DNA from: Neiella marina
GTDB taxonomy: Bacteria; Pseudomonadota; Gammaproteobacteria; Enterobacterales; Neiellaceae
Direction: 5' to 3'
NCBI RefSeq assembly: GCF_002165625.1
Contig: NZ_NGNS01000002.1
Location: 186,001-250,000, forward strand
DNA: 64,000 bases
The notes beneath the pieces were generated by a model, which worked only from the letters and a program-made list of their open reading frames with translations, did not search any database and was not told the origin of the DNA. The stretch's first letter is position 1, and each line of letters opens with the position of its first letter. Positions 9,768 through 17,515 of the stretch are shown here, one piece after another. The translations under genes were made by a program, and so were the position numbers.

Positions 9768-10355
9768 CTAAAACCTTACGCCTACTGCATTGCCATTCTC
9801 GTCTTCCGCTGGCAAATGATAAGTATCAATAAGGTGACCTTGAAGCCAAATATATTGCGGCATCCAAAACGAGTACTGTCGTATAAGAGCCAATACTTCT
9901 TTCAGCGGTTTGTTTGCATGAGGCTCGGCAAGACGAAAGTACATGAATGAGCAATAATCTCGAAAATACTCATGAAGCTCTGAATCCGATAGCGTTTCTT
10001 TTAGCGGCCTGTTTTGTTCGTCGTCCTCATCAGGGGAATTGGCATAAATTTCGAATAGCTGCTTTTCAGTAAGCATTTCCAAGAAGTGGTCTTCAATTAA
10101 AACCCCATCACTGGTATCGACATCCATACCATCTTTGACATCAAAAGCCATGACACATCCTGAAGATAATGCCACTTCTGATGGTTTCAGTGCGTCATTA
10201 GCTTGTACAACCTGATGCCAATGATTAAAACCAGCAGATACTGCAATTTCATCGAGTGCTTGAGTGTGTGGAATAGATTTTTCACGTTTAAGCTTTCGTG
10301 CTTTTTGCTTTAAACGTTCAACCGTGGCAGAGGAAATGATTTTAGTAATTTGCAT
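9768..10355 (-). CDS. Unknown cargo protein in hotspot HS1
   Basis: About 195 aa from the ATG at 10355, chosen because AGGAG lies 8 nt upstream; an upstream non-ATG start at 10388 is less likely. The basic N-terminus (about residues 1-60) contains 'RLKQKARKLKREKSIPHTQALDEIAVSAGFNHWHQVV'-like spacing of Leu, Ala and the 'GFNHWH' motif. This resembles a short helical domain seen at the start of many plasmid-borne proteins (my recollection, weak). The rest is acidic and ends with a Trp/Tyr-rich segment. It is the only reverse-strand gene between the s043-type gene and traL, the recognised insertion hotspot. Function unknown. Confidence 0.68.
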   Translation of the reverse strand: MQITKIISSATVERLKQKARKLKREKSIPHTQALDEIAVSAGFNHWHQVVQANDALKPSEVALSSGCVMAFDVKDGMDVDTSDGVLIEDHFLEMLTEKQLFEIYANSPDEDDEQNRPLKETLSDSELHEYFRDYCSFMYFRLAEPHANKPLKEVLALIRQYSFWMPQYIWLQGHLIDTYHLPAEDENGNAVGVRF

Positions 10356-10610
10356 TGAGTTTCTCCTATTAGCGAATACGGTGCCCACTGCCGAGGTCGC
10401 AGAAAAAACCTAAGCAAAAAATAAATTTGATATGCATGTCGTCCCGTCCGGGTTTGCTAAAGTGGGCAGCTGGTCTCGACACGACCAATACCCCATCATA
10501 TCAACCGCATCAAAAAGATCAATTGTTAGTATTGTCTGAGTAGAACCCTTAAAACCTTCAAGAATTCGGCATCTAGCTGACCACTGAACCTGCCAATCCC
10601 AAGGCATCCT
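10356..10610. other. Intergenic region between the HS1 gene and traL
   Basis: About 250 nt with no convincing gene. It must hold the promoter of the reverse HS1 gene and probably that of the traL operon, but I could not fix -10/-35 boxes with confidence. Confidence 0.4.
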
Positions 10611-10640
10611 TCACTTCTCAATTCAAACAACGAGGAGTGA
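10611..10640 (+). promoter_or_regulatory. Ribosome-binding-site-sequestering stem before traL
   Basis: TCACTTCTC (10611-10619) pairs with GAGGAGTGA (10632-10640) with one G-U pair. The GAGGAG is the Shine-Dalgarno of traL (ATG at 10643), so the stem would hide it. Same design as the traI leader. Confidence 0.65.
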
Positions 10641-10642
10641 CT

Positions 10643-10924
10643 ATGGAACCTGTAAATATTCCATCCTATATCGATGACCCGCCGCACTTCCTGCTTTGGA
10701 GTGCCGATGAGATGGCTCCCATTCTGTTGGGGCTAGTGATCGGCATTTTTACCGGTAATGCTTTGGTTTTATGCCTGTTGGGGTTGGTGACAACCAAGCT
10801 CTATCGGCGTTTTCGTGATGGTCGCCCAGATGGTTTTATTCTTCACGCCATCTACTGGGCTGGGCTGTTGCCAACCAAAGCCAAGACGATCCCTAACCCA
10901 TTTATCAGGAGCTATCTGCCGTGA
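10643..10924 (+). CDS. traL: Mating-pore inner membrane protein TraL
   Basis: 93 aa from the ATG at 10643, preferred over a GTG two codons upstream because of the GAGGAG spacing. Small F-type T4SS protein with a membrane hairpin near residues 28-55 and the TraL-like start 'IPSYIDDPPHFLLWSADE'. It is first in the traL-E-K-B-V-A block and overlaps traE by 4 nt. In F-type systems TraL is needed for pilus assembly at the inner membrane. Confidence 0.93.
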   Translation: MEPVNIPSYIDDPPHFLLWSADEMAPILLGLVIGIFTGNALVLCLLGLVTTKLYRRFRDGRPDGFILHAIYWAGLLPTKAKTIPNPFIRSYLP

Positions 10925-11547
10925 AGTTCGACGTGTTTTTAAAATCATGGCAAGGCACGCAATTAGAGAACCGATGGCAGCGGTTCCTGATTGCAGTGCT
11001 GGTGCTATCTAATTTGCTGCTTGCGGTAGCGGCATTTTCTCGCAATACCGTGGTAGCTATTCAACCACCAACCTTGTCTGAAACGGCTGAAGTGTCACGA
11101 AACCAAGCCACTCAACCTTACCTTGAATCCTGGGGACTCTACCTGGCTGAGCTTATGGGCAACGTGACGCCGGGTAATGTGTCTTTCATCCGGGTTGCCA
11201 TTGAGCCGCTACTTTCTCCAGCGGTGTACCAGCAAGTAGTCGATGCACTGGAGATTCAGGCAAGACAAATCCGCGAAGACCGAGTCACGCTCAAATTCCA
11301 ACCCAGACAAGTAGAGTATGAGTATGAAACCGGCCATGTCTTTGTGACCGGTTATTCCTTGGTCTCTGGACCATCTGGAGATGAACAGCGCCAAACTCGC
11401 ACCTATGAGTTTGACATCGATATTGAGCAATACCGTCCAAAGCTCAGTTGGATGGATACGTATGAGGGGCAAGCTAGAACGAAGCGCGTTCGTGAAAAGT
11501 TGACCCAAGAGCAAAACCGGAGGGTGAATGATGCGAACCAAAATTAG
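10921..11547 (+). CDS. traE: Mating-pore protein TraE (VirB5/8-like assembly factor)
   Basis: 208 aa. One N-terminal membrane anchor (about residues 21-42), then a periplasmic domain with the TraE-type 'VSFIRVAIEPLLSPAVYQQV' segment. TraE is the VirB8-like scaffold of F-type channels. Starts with GTG overlapping the traL stop (GTGA) and ends about 17-20 nt inside traK, so translation is coupled to both neighbours. Confidence 0.92.
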   Translation: MKFDVFLKSWQGTQLENRWQRFLIAVLVLSNLLLAVAAFSRNTVVAIQPPTLSETAEVSRNQATQPYLESWGLYLAELMGNVTPGNVSFIRVAIEPLLSPAVYQQVVDALEIQARQIREDRVTLKFQPRQVEYEYETGHVFVTGYSLVSGPSGDEQRQTRTYEFDIDIEQYRPKLSWMDTYEGQARTKRVREKLTQEQNRRVNDANQN

Positions 11548-12427
11548 TCGATGGGTGACACCAAGCTTAATCGCAATGAGCTTGAGTGGCGTCCTGTTAT
11601 CTCAAGCGTCGTATGCAGACGTGGAATTGCCGATTGTGCCAGCCAGTGTGATGAAGCAGCCCGCTACAGCAAATCCACCTGTTCAAAGCAATACGGTTTC
11701 AAAGGATGTGCCAACAACGTTACAGATGACACCGGGGGTTAATGAACTGATCCCTGTAGCACTTGGTCATCTGAATCGGATTGTGACGCCGTTTGAATCG
11801 CCTCAGGTGAGAACAACCAGTGATGCTCAGACGCAAATCAAGGGGAATGTTGTATATGTGGCCACGGACAAAGAATCACCGGTTTCACTTTACATCACTC
11901 CGCCTGGTCAGGAAGCGCCCGCATTATCAGTCACCTTAGTACCCCGTCGTATTCCACCGCGTGAAATCACCTTAGCTATTGATGGTCAGCAGTGGCCTAT
12001 TAAGGGCGTAGTGAACCGAAAAGCCGCCACTTGGGAAACGGCTCAGCCATACGTCGATAGCTTACGTGATTTACTCAGACGCCTTGCACTAAATGAGTTA
12101 CCACAAGGCTATGACATTCGTTTGGCCTCTCAGAGTGATACCAGCCTGAAATGTTTTCAGCCGGGCTTAAAGTTTGGTTTTAAGCAGGGGCAAATTGTGA
12201 CGGGGCATTACTTCACCGTCTTTGTAGGACTGGTTGAAAGCTTTGCCGATGAGCCGATAGAAGCCAGTGAGATAGCCTGCAACGCACCAGATATAGTGGC
12301 AAGCGCCTACTGGCCTCGCAATATCTTGTTGCCGGGTGAAAAGACTGAGTTGTATGTGGTTGTTCGCAATCATCGTGAAGAAGCGGTGGAAAGTCAGCGA
12401 CCTTCGCTTCTTGTGGGAGGTGAATAA
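11531..12427 (+). CDS. traK: Outer-membrane core complex secretin-like protein TraK
   Basis: About 298 aa. A signal peptide (residues 1-30, 'LIAMSLSGVLLSQASYA') directs it to the periplasm. The C-terminal half resembles the VirB9-like TraK domain (ending 'LYVVVRNHREEAVESQRPSLL'), part of the TraB-TraK-TraV core channel. Two adjacent ATGs (11528 and 11531) are possible; the second is better spaced from GGAGGG. Followed 2 nt later by traB. Confidence 0.92.
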   Translation: MRTKISRWVTPSLIAMSLSGVLLSQASYADVELPIVPASVMKQPATANPPVQSNTVSKDVPTTLQMTPGVNELIPVALGHLNRIVTPFESPQVRTTSDAQTQIKGNVVYVATDKESPVSLYITPPGQEAPALSVTLVPRRIPPREITLAIDGQQWPIKGVVNRKAATWETAQPYVDSLRDLLRRLALNELPQGYDIRLASQSDTSLKCFQPGLKFGFKQGQIVTGHYFTVFVGLVESFADEPIEASEIACNAPDIVASAYWPRNILLPGEKTELYVVVRNHREEAVESQRPSLLVGGE

Positions 12428-12429
12428 CG

Positions 12430-13719
12430 ATGAAAGCACAATGGGAACAAATGAGCCCGAACATGAAGCGGGGTCTATCGGTTGCTGGTATTGCTGGTGG
12501 TCTGATCCTTATGGTGATGGTGTTTTCACCTAATCCTGATGATGGCTCAAGCAGTCGGAACCGGCAGGAAACGATCCGGCACATTCTTACGGATACCAAT
12601 ACTCGTGATGTTGGGGTCGATAGTTTGGCTGCGAACGTAAAATTACTCAGTGAGCGCAATGAACAGTTACGTCGTGAAGTTGAGCGCTTGCGTCGTGACG
12701 TCGATTCAGGACGGCTAAGCCCAGGTTCGCCTTCTATTCCAAGTGAGGTCAATGCGGAGTTGGCCCGCCTTAGAGCGGAACTTGATGATGTTCGCGCTGG
12801 AGGTGATGCAGCAGTTGAAGGCACAAATAGTCGTTTTGAAGTGCCTTTATCTGCCATGGAATTGCCTAAAGAAGAAAAGCCACTGCCGTCTAACCCAGAC
12901 GACTATTTTGCCAATGCGCCGCTGCCAGATCCGCTCTATCAGCAGCCAGCCAGTGGCCAAGGTTCACGAGCACGGGATGTTCCATTGCCGCCAATCACGA
13001 TTCGTATGATTGAGTCTGAAGTGGTTGCTGAACCAGAGGTTGTTGTGCAAGAAGCGCCGCCTTTGTATTTACCGGCGGGCAGCATCATCTCAGGTACTTT
13101 GATCACAGGTTTGGATGCACCTACTCACGAGTCCGCAAGACGCGAACCTTTTCCTGCATTGCTGAGGATTCAAAAGGAAGCCATTTTACCCAACCGATTT
13201 AGAGCGGATATCAAAGAGTGTTTCTTGATCGCCGCAGGTTACGGTGATTTAAGCTCTGAGCGTGCTTATTTGCGAGGCGAGACCATTTCATGTGTGAGAG
13301 AAGATGGTGGCGTCATTGAAACACGACTGGATTCTTATGCTGTGGGTGAAGACGGCAAAGCCGGTATTCGTGGCCGATTAGTGTCGAAACAAGGCCAACT
13401 GGTGGCCAAATCAATGATGGCCGGGTTCCTTCAGGGGTTGGCTGGCGCATTTGATGTAAATCCTGTTCCGACGATTCAGACGGGTAATGCCGGTGATACC
13501 CAGCTGTACCAGCAAGTCATGAGCCAAGAAGCATTACAAGGTGCTGCGATTAAAGGCACCGGTAAAGCATTGGATCGAGTGGCCAAGTTCTATTTGGACA
13601 TGGCTGAAAATATGTTCCCAGTCATAGAGGTAGACGCTGCAAGGAAAATTGAAGTCATAGTCACTCGTGGTGCCTCGTTGTCGTTGGCCACTTCGCAAGG
13701 GGGAGGTGCAAGAAGATGA
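12430..13719 (+). CDS. traB: Channel-spanning protein TraB (VirB10-like)
   Basis: 429 aa. A transmembrane anchor (about residues 17-33) is followed by a coiled coil (about 70-120, 'LSERNEQLRREVERLRRDV'), a Pro-rich linker and a C-terminal beta-rich VirB10/TrbI-like domain beginning near 'PAGSIISGTLITGLDAP'. It bridges inner and outer membranes in the core complex with TraK and TraV. Its stop overlaps an in-frame upstream start of traV by 4 nt. Confidence 0.95.
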   Translation: MKAQWEQMSPNMKRGLSVAGIAGGLILMVMVFSPNPDDGSSSRNRQETIRHILTDTNTRDVGVDSLAANVKLLSERNEQLRREVERLRRDVDSGRLSPGSPSIPSEVNAELARLRAELDDVRAGGDAAVEGTNSRFEVPLSAMELPKEEKPLPSNPDDYFANAPLPDPLYQQPASGQGSRARDVPLPPITIRMIESEVVAEPEVVVQEAPPLYLPAGSIISGTLITGLDAPTHESARREPFPALLRIQKEAILPNRFRADIKECFLIAAGYGDLSSERAYLRGETISCVREDGGVIETRLDSYAVGEDGKAGIRGRLVSKQGQLVAKSMMAGFLQGLAGAFDVNPVPTIQTGNAGDTQLYQQVMSQEALQGAAIKGTGKALDRVAKFYLDMAENMFPVIEVDAARKIEVIVTRGASLSLATSQGGGARR

Positions 13720-13793
13720 AAAAATCCTGCATGTTGCTAACCGATCGAAGTCCGTTTCAGACAATAAGATGTGTATCCAGAGGAGAGTTAACC

Positions 13794-14366
13794 ATGACGA
13801 CATCAATGCAGAACAACCCAAAGCACCAGTCAAAACAGTGGTCTAAAGCTGGATTACTTTTATTGGCAGTCGGCTCAACCTTATTGTCTGGCTGTAGTTC
13901 ATTGGGTCTCGGGAGTAGTGAATATGGATGCCCAGGTATGCCTGACGGTGTGCGCTGTTTATCCGCTCGTGAAGTCTATGAGCTGACCAGTAATGGCGCT
14001 GCACCCAAGACGATTGATGCTGTGGCGACTCGAATTGGTTCTCCCTCTGGGTATTCACAATCTGATTTAGAGACAGGACTGCTGAGCCATCCAGCATTAC
14101 CTGAGACGCAGCAATCTGCACCTATTCGCATTCCTTCAAGGGTAATGCGGATTTGGATTGCGCCTTGGGAGGATGATCGTGGGGATCTGAATTTATCCAG
14201 CTACGTGTTTACCGAAATTGAACCGCGCCGGTGGGATATTGGGGTGTCAGCACCTCGAACGGTTTCGCCAGTGCTACGTCCACTTCAGACTCAAAGCGAT
14301 TCAGCCTCAGCGGGAGTTGATGGTAAGCGCGATAACTTGAGTATCTACGGAGAAACTAACGAATGA
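13794..14366 (+). CDS. traV: Outer-membrane lipoprotein TraV
   Basis: About 190 aa from the ATG at 13794, which follows AGGAGA; an ATGA-coupled ATG at 13716 would add 26 residues. The signal sequence ends in the lipobox 'LLSGC', so the protein is lipidated and anchored in the outer membrane. The mature start 'SSEYGCPGMPDGVRCLS' holds the TraV cysteine pair. It seats the TraB/TraK core in the outer membrane. It overlaps traA by 4 nt. Confidence 0.9.
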   Translation: MTTSMQNNPKHQSKQWSKAGLLLLAVGSTLLSGCSSLGLGSSEYGCPGMPDGVRCLSAREVYELTSNGAAPKTIDAVATRIGSPSGYSQSDLETGLLSHPALPETQQSAPIRIPSRVMRIWIAPWEDDRGDLNLSSYVFTEIEPRRWDIGVSAPRTVSPVLRPLQTQSDSASAGVDGKRDNLSIYGETNE

Positions 14367-14749
14367 CAAATGCAGTTCGCACCATTCAAACTCATCGCCT
14401 AATGACCATTGGTGCGCTTGGTTTAATGGCGTTAATGATTTCGGAGCCCTCATTTGCGGGCACCGGTGGTGATGCTTTCACTGATGTGTGGGATACCCTA
14501 AAAGATTGGACCCAAGGTACTTTGGGACGGATCGTAGCGGGAGCCATGGTTCTGGTGGGTATTGTGGGCGGTATCGCTCGCCAAAGCTTGATGGCTTTTG
14601 CCTTGGGCATTGGTGGCGGTATGGGTCTCTACAATACGCCAACAGTCGTTGAAAGTGTTATGTCTGCAACCTTACCTGTTGTTGCTAGCACTCAAGAAGT
14701 CATTGGCACAACAGTTCCAGCAATCAGCGCCGTTTTACTGGGCACCTGA
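14363..14749 (+). CDS. traA: Conjugative pilin TraA
   Basis: 128 aa prepilin. The long leader runs to about residue 32 ('LMISEPSFA' before the mature 'GTGGDAFTDVW'). Two hydrophobic helices follow (about 55-90 and 95-125), the usual F-type pilin hairpin. It closes the traLEKBVA block and is followed by a strong terminator, which separates it from the HS2 cargo. Confidence 0.9.
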   Translation: MTNAVRTIQTHRLMTIGALGLMALMISEPSFAGTGGDAFTDVWDTLKDWTQGTLGRIVAGAMVLVGIVGGIARQSLMAFALGIGGGMGLYNTPTVVESVMSATLPVVASTQEVIGTTVPAISAVLLGT

Positions 14750-14789
14750 ATGTGAGCCACAGTAGGCAGTTCACTTAAGGTAATCAAAC

Positions 14790-14842
14790 GAGGTCTACAC
14801 AACATCGGGTTATTGGTGATGTTGTGTAGACCTTTTCATTTT
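14790..14842 (+). terminator. Strong Rho-independent terminator after traA
   Basis: A perfect 16-bp stem (AGGTCTACACAACATC, 14791-14806, with its complement at 14818-14833) and an 11-nt loop, followed by TTTTCATTTT. It should stop the traL-A transcript before the mosA/mosT genes. Its length is unusual for a simple terminator. Confidence 0.85.
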
Positions 14843-14879
14843 AACAACGCCGCATTAGCGGGCTTGGTTTACGGTATTT

Positions 14880-14970
14880 GGTATATTAATACCTAAAGTG
14901 TTAAAATCACTGTCACAATAAACTATATGGTTTATACTGTTCGTGATATTCATACTTTGGGTGTTAAAAT
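14880..14970 (+). promoter_or_regulatory. Promoter/operator region of the mosA-mosT pair
   Basis: Contains the inverted repeat GGTATATTAATACC (14880-14893) and a 10-bp direct repeat GTGTTAAAAT at 14898-14907 and again at 14961-14970, the second overlapping the likely mosA ATG (14969). 'TATACT' near 14932 could be a -10 box. AbiEi-type antitoxins are known to autoregulate through operator repeats, so these are candidate binding sites. Confidence 0.42.
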
Positions 14971-15760
14971 GTCATCTAAAATAAACTGGCTTGTTGCTCA
15001 TACTTCTCCTGGTGCGCTAGTACTTCAGCAATGGCTGACTGAAAACGGCGTGAGCTACTCGTTGGCTCAAAAGTACGCGCAGAACGGTTGGCTAAAGAAG
15101 CTTAGTTCTGGTGTGTACTATCGTCCAAATGCGGAGGGCGATATAAAGCCAACTTGGGTTGATGCCATTCAAGCATTAGATGTGCAATTGGGCGTTTCAG
15201 TTCATTTGGCTGGATTGAGCAGCTTAACTCACCAAGGACTGAGTCACTATTTACAGCTGAACAAAGAGCAAGTTTGGATTTGCGTTAAAAACAAGTCGTC
15301 CTTACCGAAATGGTTTCGTGAATTCCCTTATCAGAATTGGTTTTACTGTGGAAACCATAAGCTTGAAGTGAATCCCGAGAAAGATTTGAAAAGGATCACG
15401 GTTAAAGAGAAAGAACTCACTGTCAGCTGTGCAGAACTTGCTGCCTATGAAGTGGTAGACGCGATTGGAAAGCTGATTTCATTTGAGCATGTCGCAGAAT
15501 TATTTCAGGGTTTAGTCAATCTTAGTCCTAGAAAAGTACAAGATATTCTTGAACGAAGCAGCTCTGTTCAGGCAAACCGAATATTTCTATTTCTGGGTCG
15601 ATACTACGATCACCAGTGGGTCAATCGCATAGATGAAACAAGAATTGAGTTGGGTGCAGGAAAGCGGCAGGTTGTCGAAAAAGGACGTTTTGATGAGCGA
15701 TATCAAATCACAGTGCCAGAGATATTAAGCGTCAAAAAAGGTGAACAACATAATGGATAA
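14969..15760 (+). CDS. mosA: MosA-like antitoxin (AbiEi family)
   Basis: About 263 aa from ATG 14969; an ATG at 14927 would add 14 residues, and neither has a strong ribosome-binding site. The N-terminus (about 1-60) is the winged-helix region typical of AbiEi antitoxins ('SYSLAQKYAQNGWLKKLSSGVYYRPN'). The C-terminal part is the AbiEi domain that counteracts the toxin. In SXT the mosAT pair promotes ICE maintenance by killing cells that lose the element (established for SXT). It lies between traA and dsbC, the HS2 hotspot, and overlaps mosT by 8 nt. Confidence 0.83.
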   Translation: MSSKINWLVAHTSPGALVLQQWLTENGVSYSLAQKYAQNGWLKKLSSGVYYRPNAEGDIKPTWVDAIQALDVQLGVSVHLAGLSSLTHQGLSHYLQLNKEQVWICVKNKSSLPKWFREFPYQNWFYCGNHKLEVNPEKDLKRITVKEKELTVSCAELAAYEVVDAIGKLISFEHVAELFQGLVNLSPRKVQDILERSSSVQANRIFLFLGRYYDHQWVNRIDETRIELGAGKRQVVEKGRFDERYQITVPEILSVKKGEQHNG

Positions 15761-16691
15761 AGATAGCCCATATTACAAACAGGTTTCCTTGCTCATAAGA
15801 ATGCTGCCTGTGGTAGCAACAGAGACGGTTTTTGCACTTAAAGGTGGCACCGCCATTAATTTATTTGTGAGAGATTTTCCTCGGTTATCTGTAGATATTG
15901 ATCTTGCTTATCTTCCACTTGAACCAAGAGATGAGGCTTTGATTAATGTCAGGGCTGCATTGCAGCGCATTACAGACAGAATCAATACTCAACCAGATAT
16001 CAGAGCGGCATTTCAGGATAATAAAGCTGATGAACTGAGAATAGTTGTATCAAGTCCGGTTGCGACGATCAAAATTGAAGTGTCGCCCGTCGCCAGAGGT
16101 ACATTGCATAGTGCAGAAATAATGCCAGTTCAAGAGTCTGTTGAAGACGAGTTTGGTTATGCTGAGATTCAGGTAGTCAGTCTTCCCGATCTGTATGGTG
16201 GGAAATTGTGTGCTGCAATGGATCGCCAACATCCTCGCGACTTATTTGATGTGCGTATGTTACTTGGCAGTGAAGGGATTTCGAGAGAGATTTTGGTGGG
16301 TTTTTTAACCTATACATTAAGTCACCCTCGGCCTATCAATGAAGTCATGTCGCCAAACTGGCAGCCTCTGAATGAGAAGTTTCAGGCAGAATTTGACGGA
16401 ATGACTTTTGAAAAAGTTGAATGCGAAGACTTAGCCTCTGTTAGGCCCATGATGTTAATTGAACTGCAAAAACATTTCACAGAAAGGGATCATGCTTTCC
16501 TTATGTCATTCAAAAGAGGGCAACCTGACTGGGCTTTGTTTGACTATCCTAATGCAGCGGACTTGCCAGCGATTCGTTGGAAGTTGCAGAACATTAAAAA
16601 ATTGGCAAAGAATCAAACAAAACATCAAGAGCAATTAGATAAATTGAAGCAAGTGCTTGATGATTGGCTTGTTAACGCAAACGCTGAGTAA
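15753..16691 (+). CDS. mosT: MosT-like toxin (AbiEii nucleotidyltransferase family)
   Basis: 312 aa from the ATG at 15753, which overlaps the antitoxin stop. The nucleotidyltransferase signature is clear: 'FALKGGTAINLF' followed by 'RLSVDIDLAYL' with the Asp-x-Asp metal ligands near residues 48-50. 'DLYGGKLCAAMDRQHPRDLFDV' is the conserved AbiEii motif downstream. AbiEii toxins transfer nucleotides to RNA targets and stop growth. Paired with the antitoxin gene upstream in one operon, it should form a type IV-like or related toxin-antitoxin system. Confidence 0.85.
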   Translation: MDKDSPYYKQVSLLIRMLPVVATETVFALKGGTAINLFVRDFPRLSVDIDLAYLPLEPRDEALINVRAALQRITDRINTQPDIRAAFQDNKADELRIVVSSPVATIKIEVSPVARGTLHSAEIMPVQESVEDEFGYAEIQVVSLPDLYGGKLCAAMDRQHPRDLFDVRMLLGSEGISREILVGFLTYTLSHPRPINEVMSPNWQPLNEKFQAEFDGMTFEKVECEDLASVRPMMLIELQKHFTERDHAFLMSFKRGQPDWALFDYPNAADLPAIRWKLQNIKKLAKNQTKHQEQLDKLKQVLDDWLVNANAE

Positions 16692-16730
16692 TTCGTTTAT
16701 AACAAACCTCAACGAGCTATAAGCCCCCTA

Positions 16731-16820
16731 GTTAGATTGCGATTTCTTCAATCTATCTAACCGAGTCCACATAGGACAACTGCATAGACTGGAGCCTCGA
16801 TTTACATTAACGAGGACTCC
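16731..16820 (+). promoter_or_regulatory. Two-hairpin leader of dsbC with sequestered ribosome-binding site
   Basis: GTTAGAT/ATCTAAC (16731-16761) forms the first stem and a small GTCC/GGAC stem follows. The second stem pairs GGAG-c-CTCG (16791-16799) with CGAGG-a-CTCC (16811-16820), covering the Shine-Dalgarno; ATG at 16823. Same arrangement as traI and the ssb-primase region. Confidence 0.66.
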
Positions 16821-16822
16821 TC

Positions 16823-17515
16823 ATGCGAAAACTATCTCCAATCATTCTGGCGCTTGCGCTGTCTCCTTTGGTTCAAGCTGAACCTGTGTCTGAAGTGTCG
16901 CCCGTTGGCAAAATTGACGGCATGGTTTCTTTACCTGTCACGGGTATGAAAGCGGTCGAAAGCAATGGCCGCATTGTTTTCATGTCAGACAGTGGCCGGT
17001 TCGTCATTGATGGCACGCTCTATGATGCCTGGTCCAAAAAGCCGCTTACCAGCCTTGAAGAAATTCGTGAAGCGGGGAACACGCTGGACTTAAGTCGTCT
17101 TGGCTTAAAAATGGATGATTTGAACCCACTGACGCTGGGCGAAGGCAAAAAGAAAGTGGTGGTCTTTGTTGACCCCCGGTGCCCGCATTGCCATGAGCTT
17201 TTGAAACAAGCCTTACCGTTAACCAAAGAATACACCTTCCAAATACTCCCTGTACCAGTGCTTGGTCCTGATTCAGAGCGTCAGGTTCGCCAGCTTGGCT
17301 GTGCGCGTGACAAGAAAGCGGCCACCGATGCATTGCTCAATGGCCGGATTGGTAACCTAGAACAGGATGATGCCTGCAACTTAGAGCCAATGCAGCGTAC
17401 CTTGGTGACGGCTCAAATCCTGAGCATTCAAGGTGTGCCTTTCATCGTCGCCAATGATGGTCGCATCAGTCGAGGCCGTCCTTATGATCTTTCTGCTTGG
17501 TTGGAGGGGCGTTAA
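16823..17515 (+). CDS. dsbC: Periplasmic disulfide isomerase DsbC-like protein
   Basis: 230 aa. Signal peptide at 1-19 ('LALALSPLVQA'), a DsbC-type N-terminal dimerisation domain, then a thioredoxin fold with the active site 'DPRCPHCHEL' (CxxC). The cis-Pro region is 'GVPFIVAND'. It probably shuffles disulfides in cysteine-rich transfer proteins such as TraN and TraU, which follow in the same block. The stop TAA overlaps the ATG of traC (TAATG). Confidence 0.93.
   Translation: MRKLSPIILALALSPLVQAEPVSEVSPVGKIDGMVSLPVTGMKAVESNGRIVFMSDSGRFVIDGTLYDAWSKKPLTSLEEIREAGNTLDLSRLGLKMDDLNPLTLGEGKKKVVVFVDPRCPHCHELLKQALPLTKEYTFQILPVPVLGPDSERQVRQLGCARDKKAATDALLNGRIGNLEQDDACNLEPMQRTLVTAQILSIQGVPFIVANDGRISRGRPYDLSAWLEGR

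Noticed and set aside
12213-12857. 214-codon reverse open frame across traK/traB
   Set aside because: Ser/Arg-rich complement of two firm genes; no ribosome-binding site or domain.
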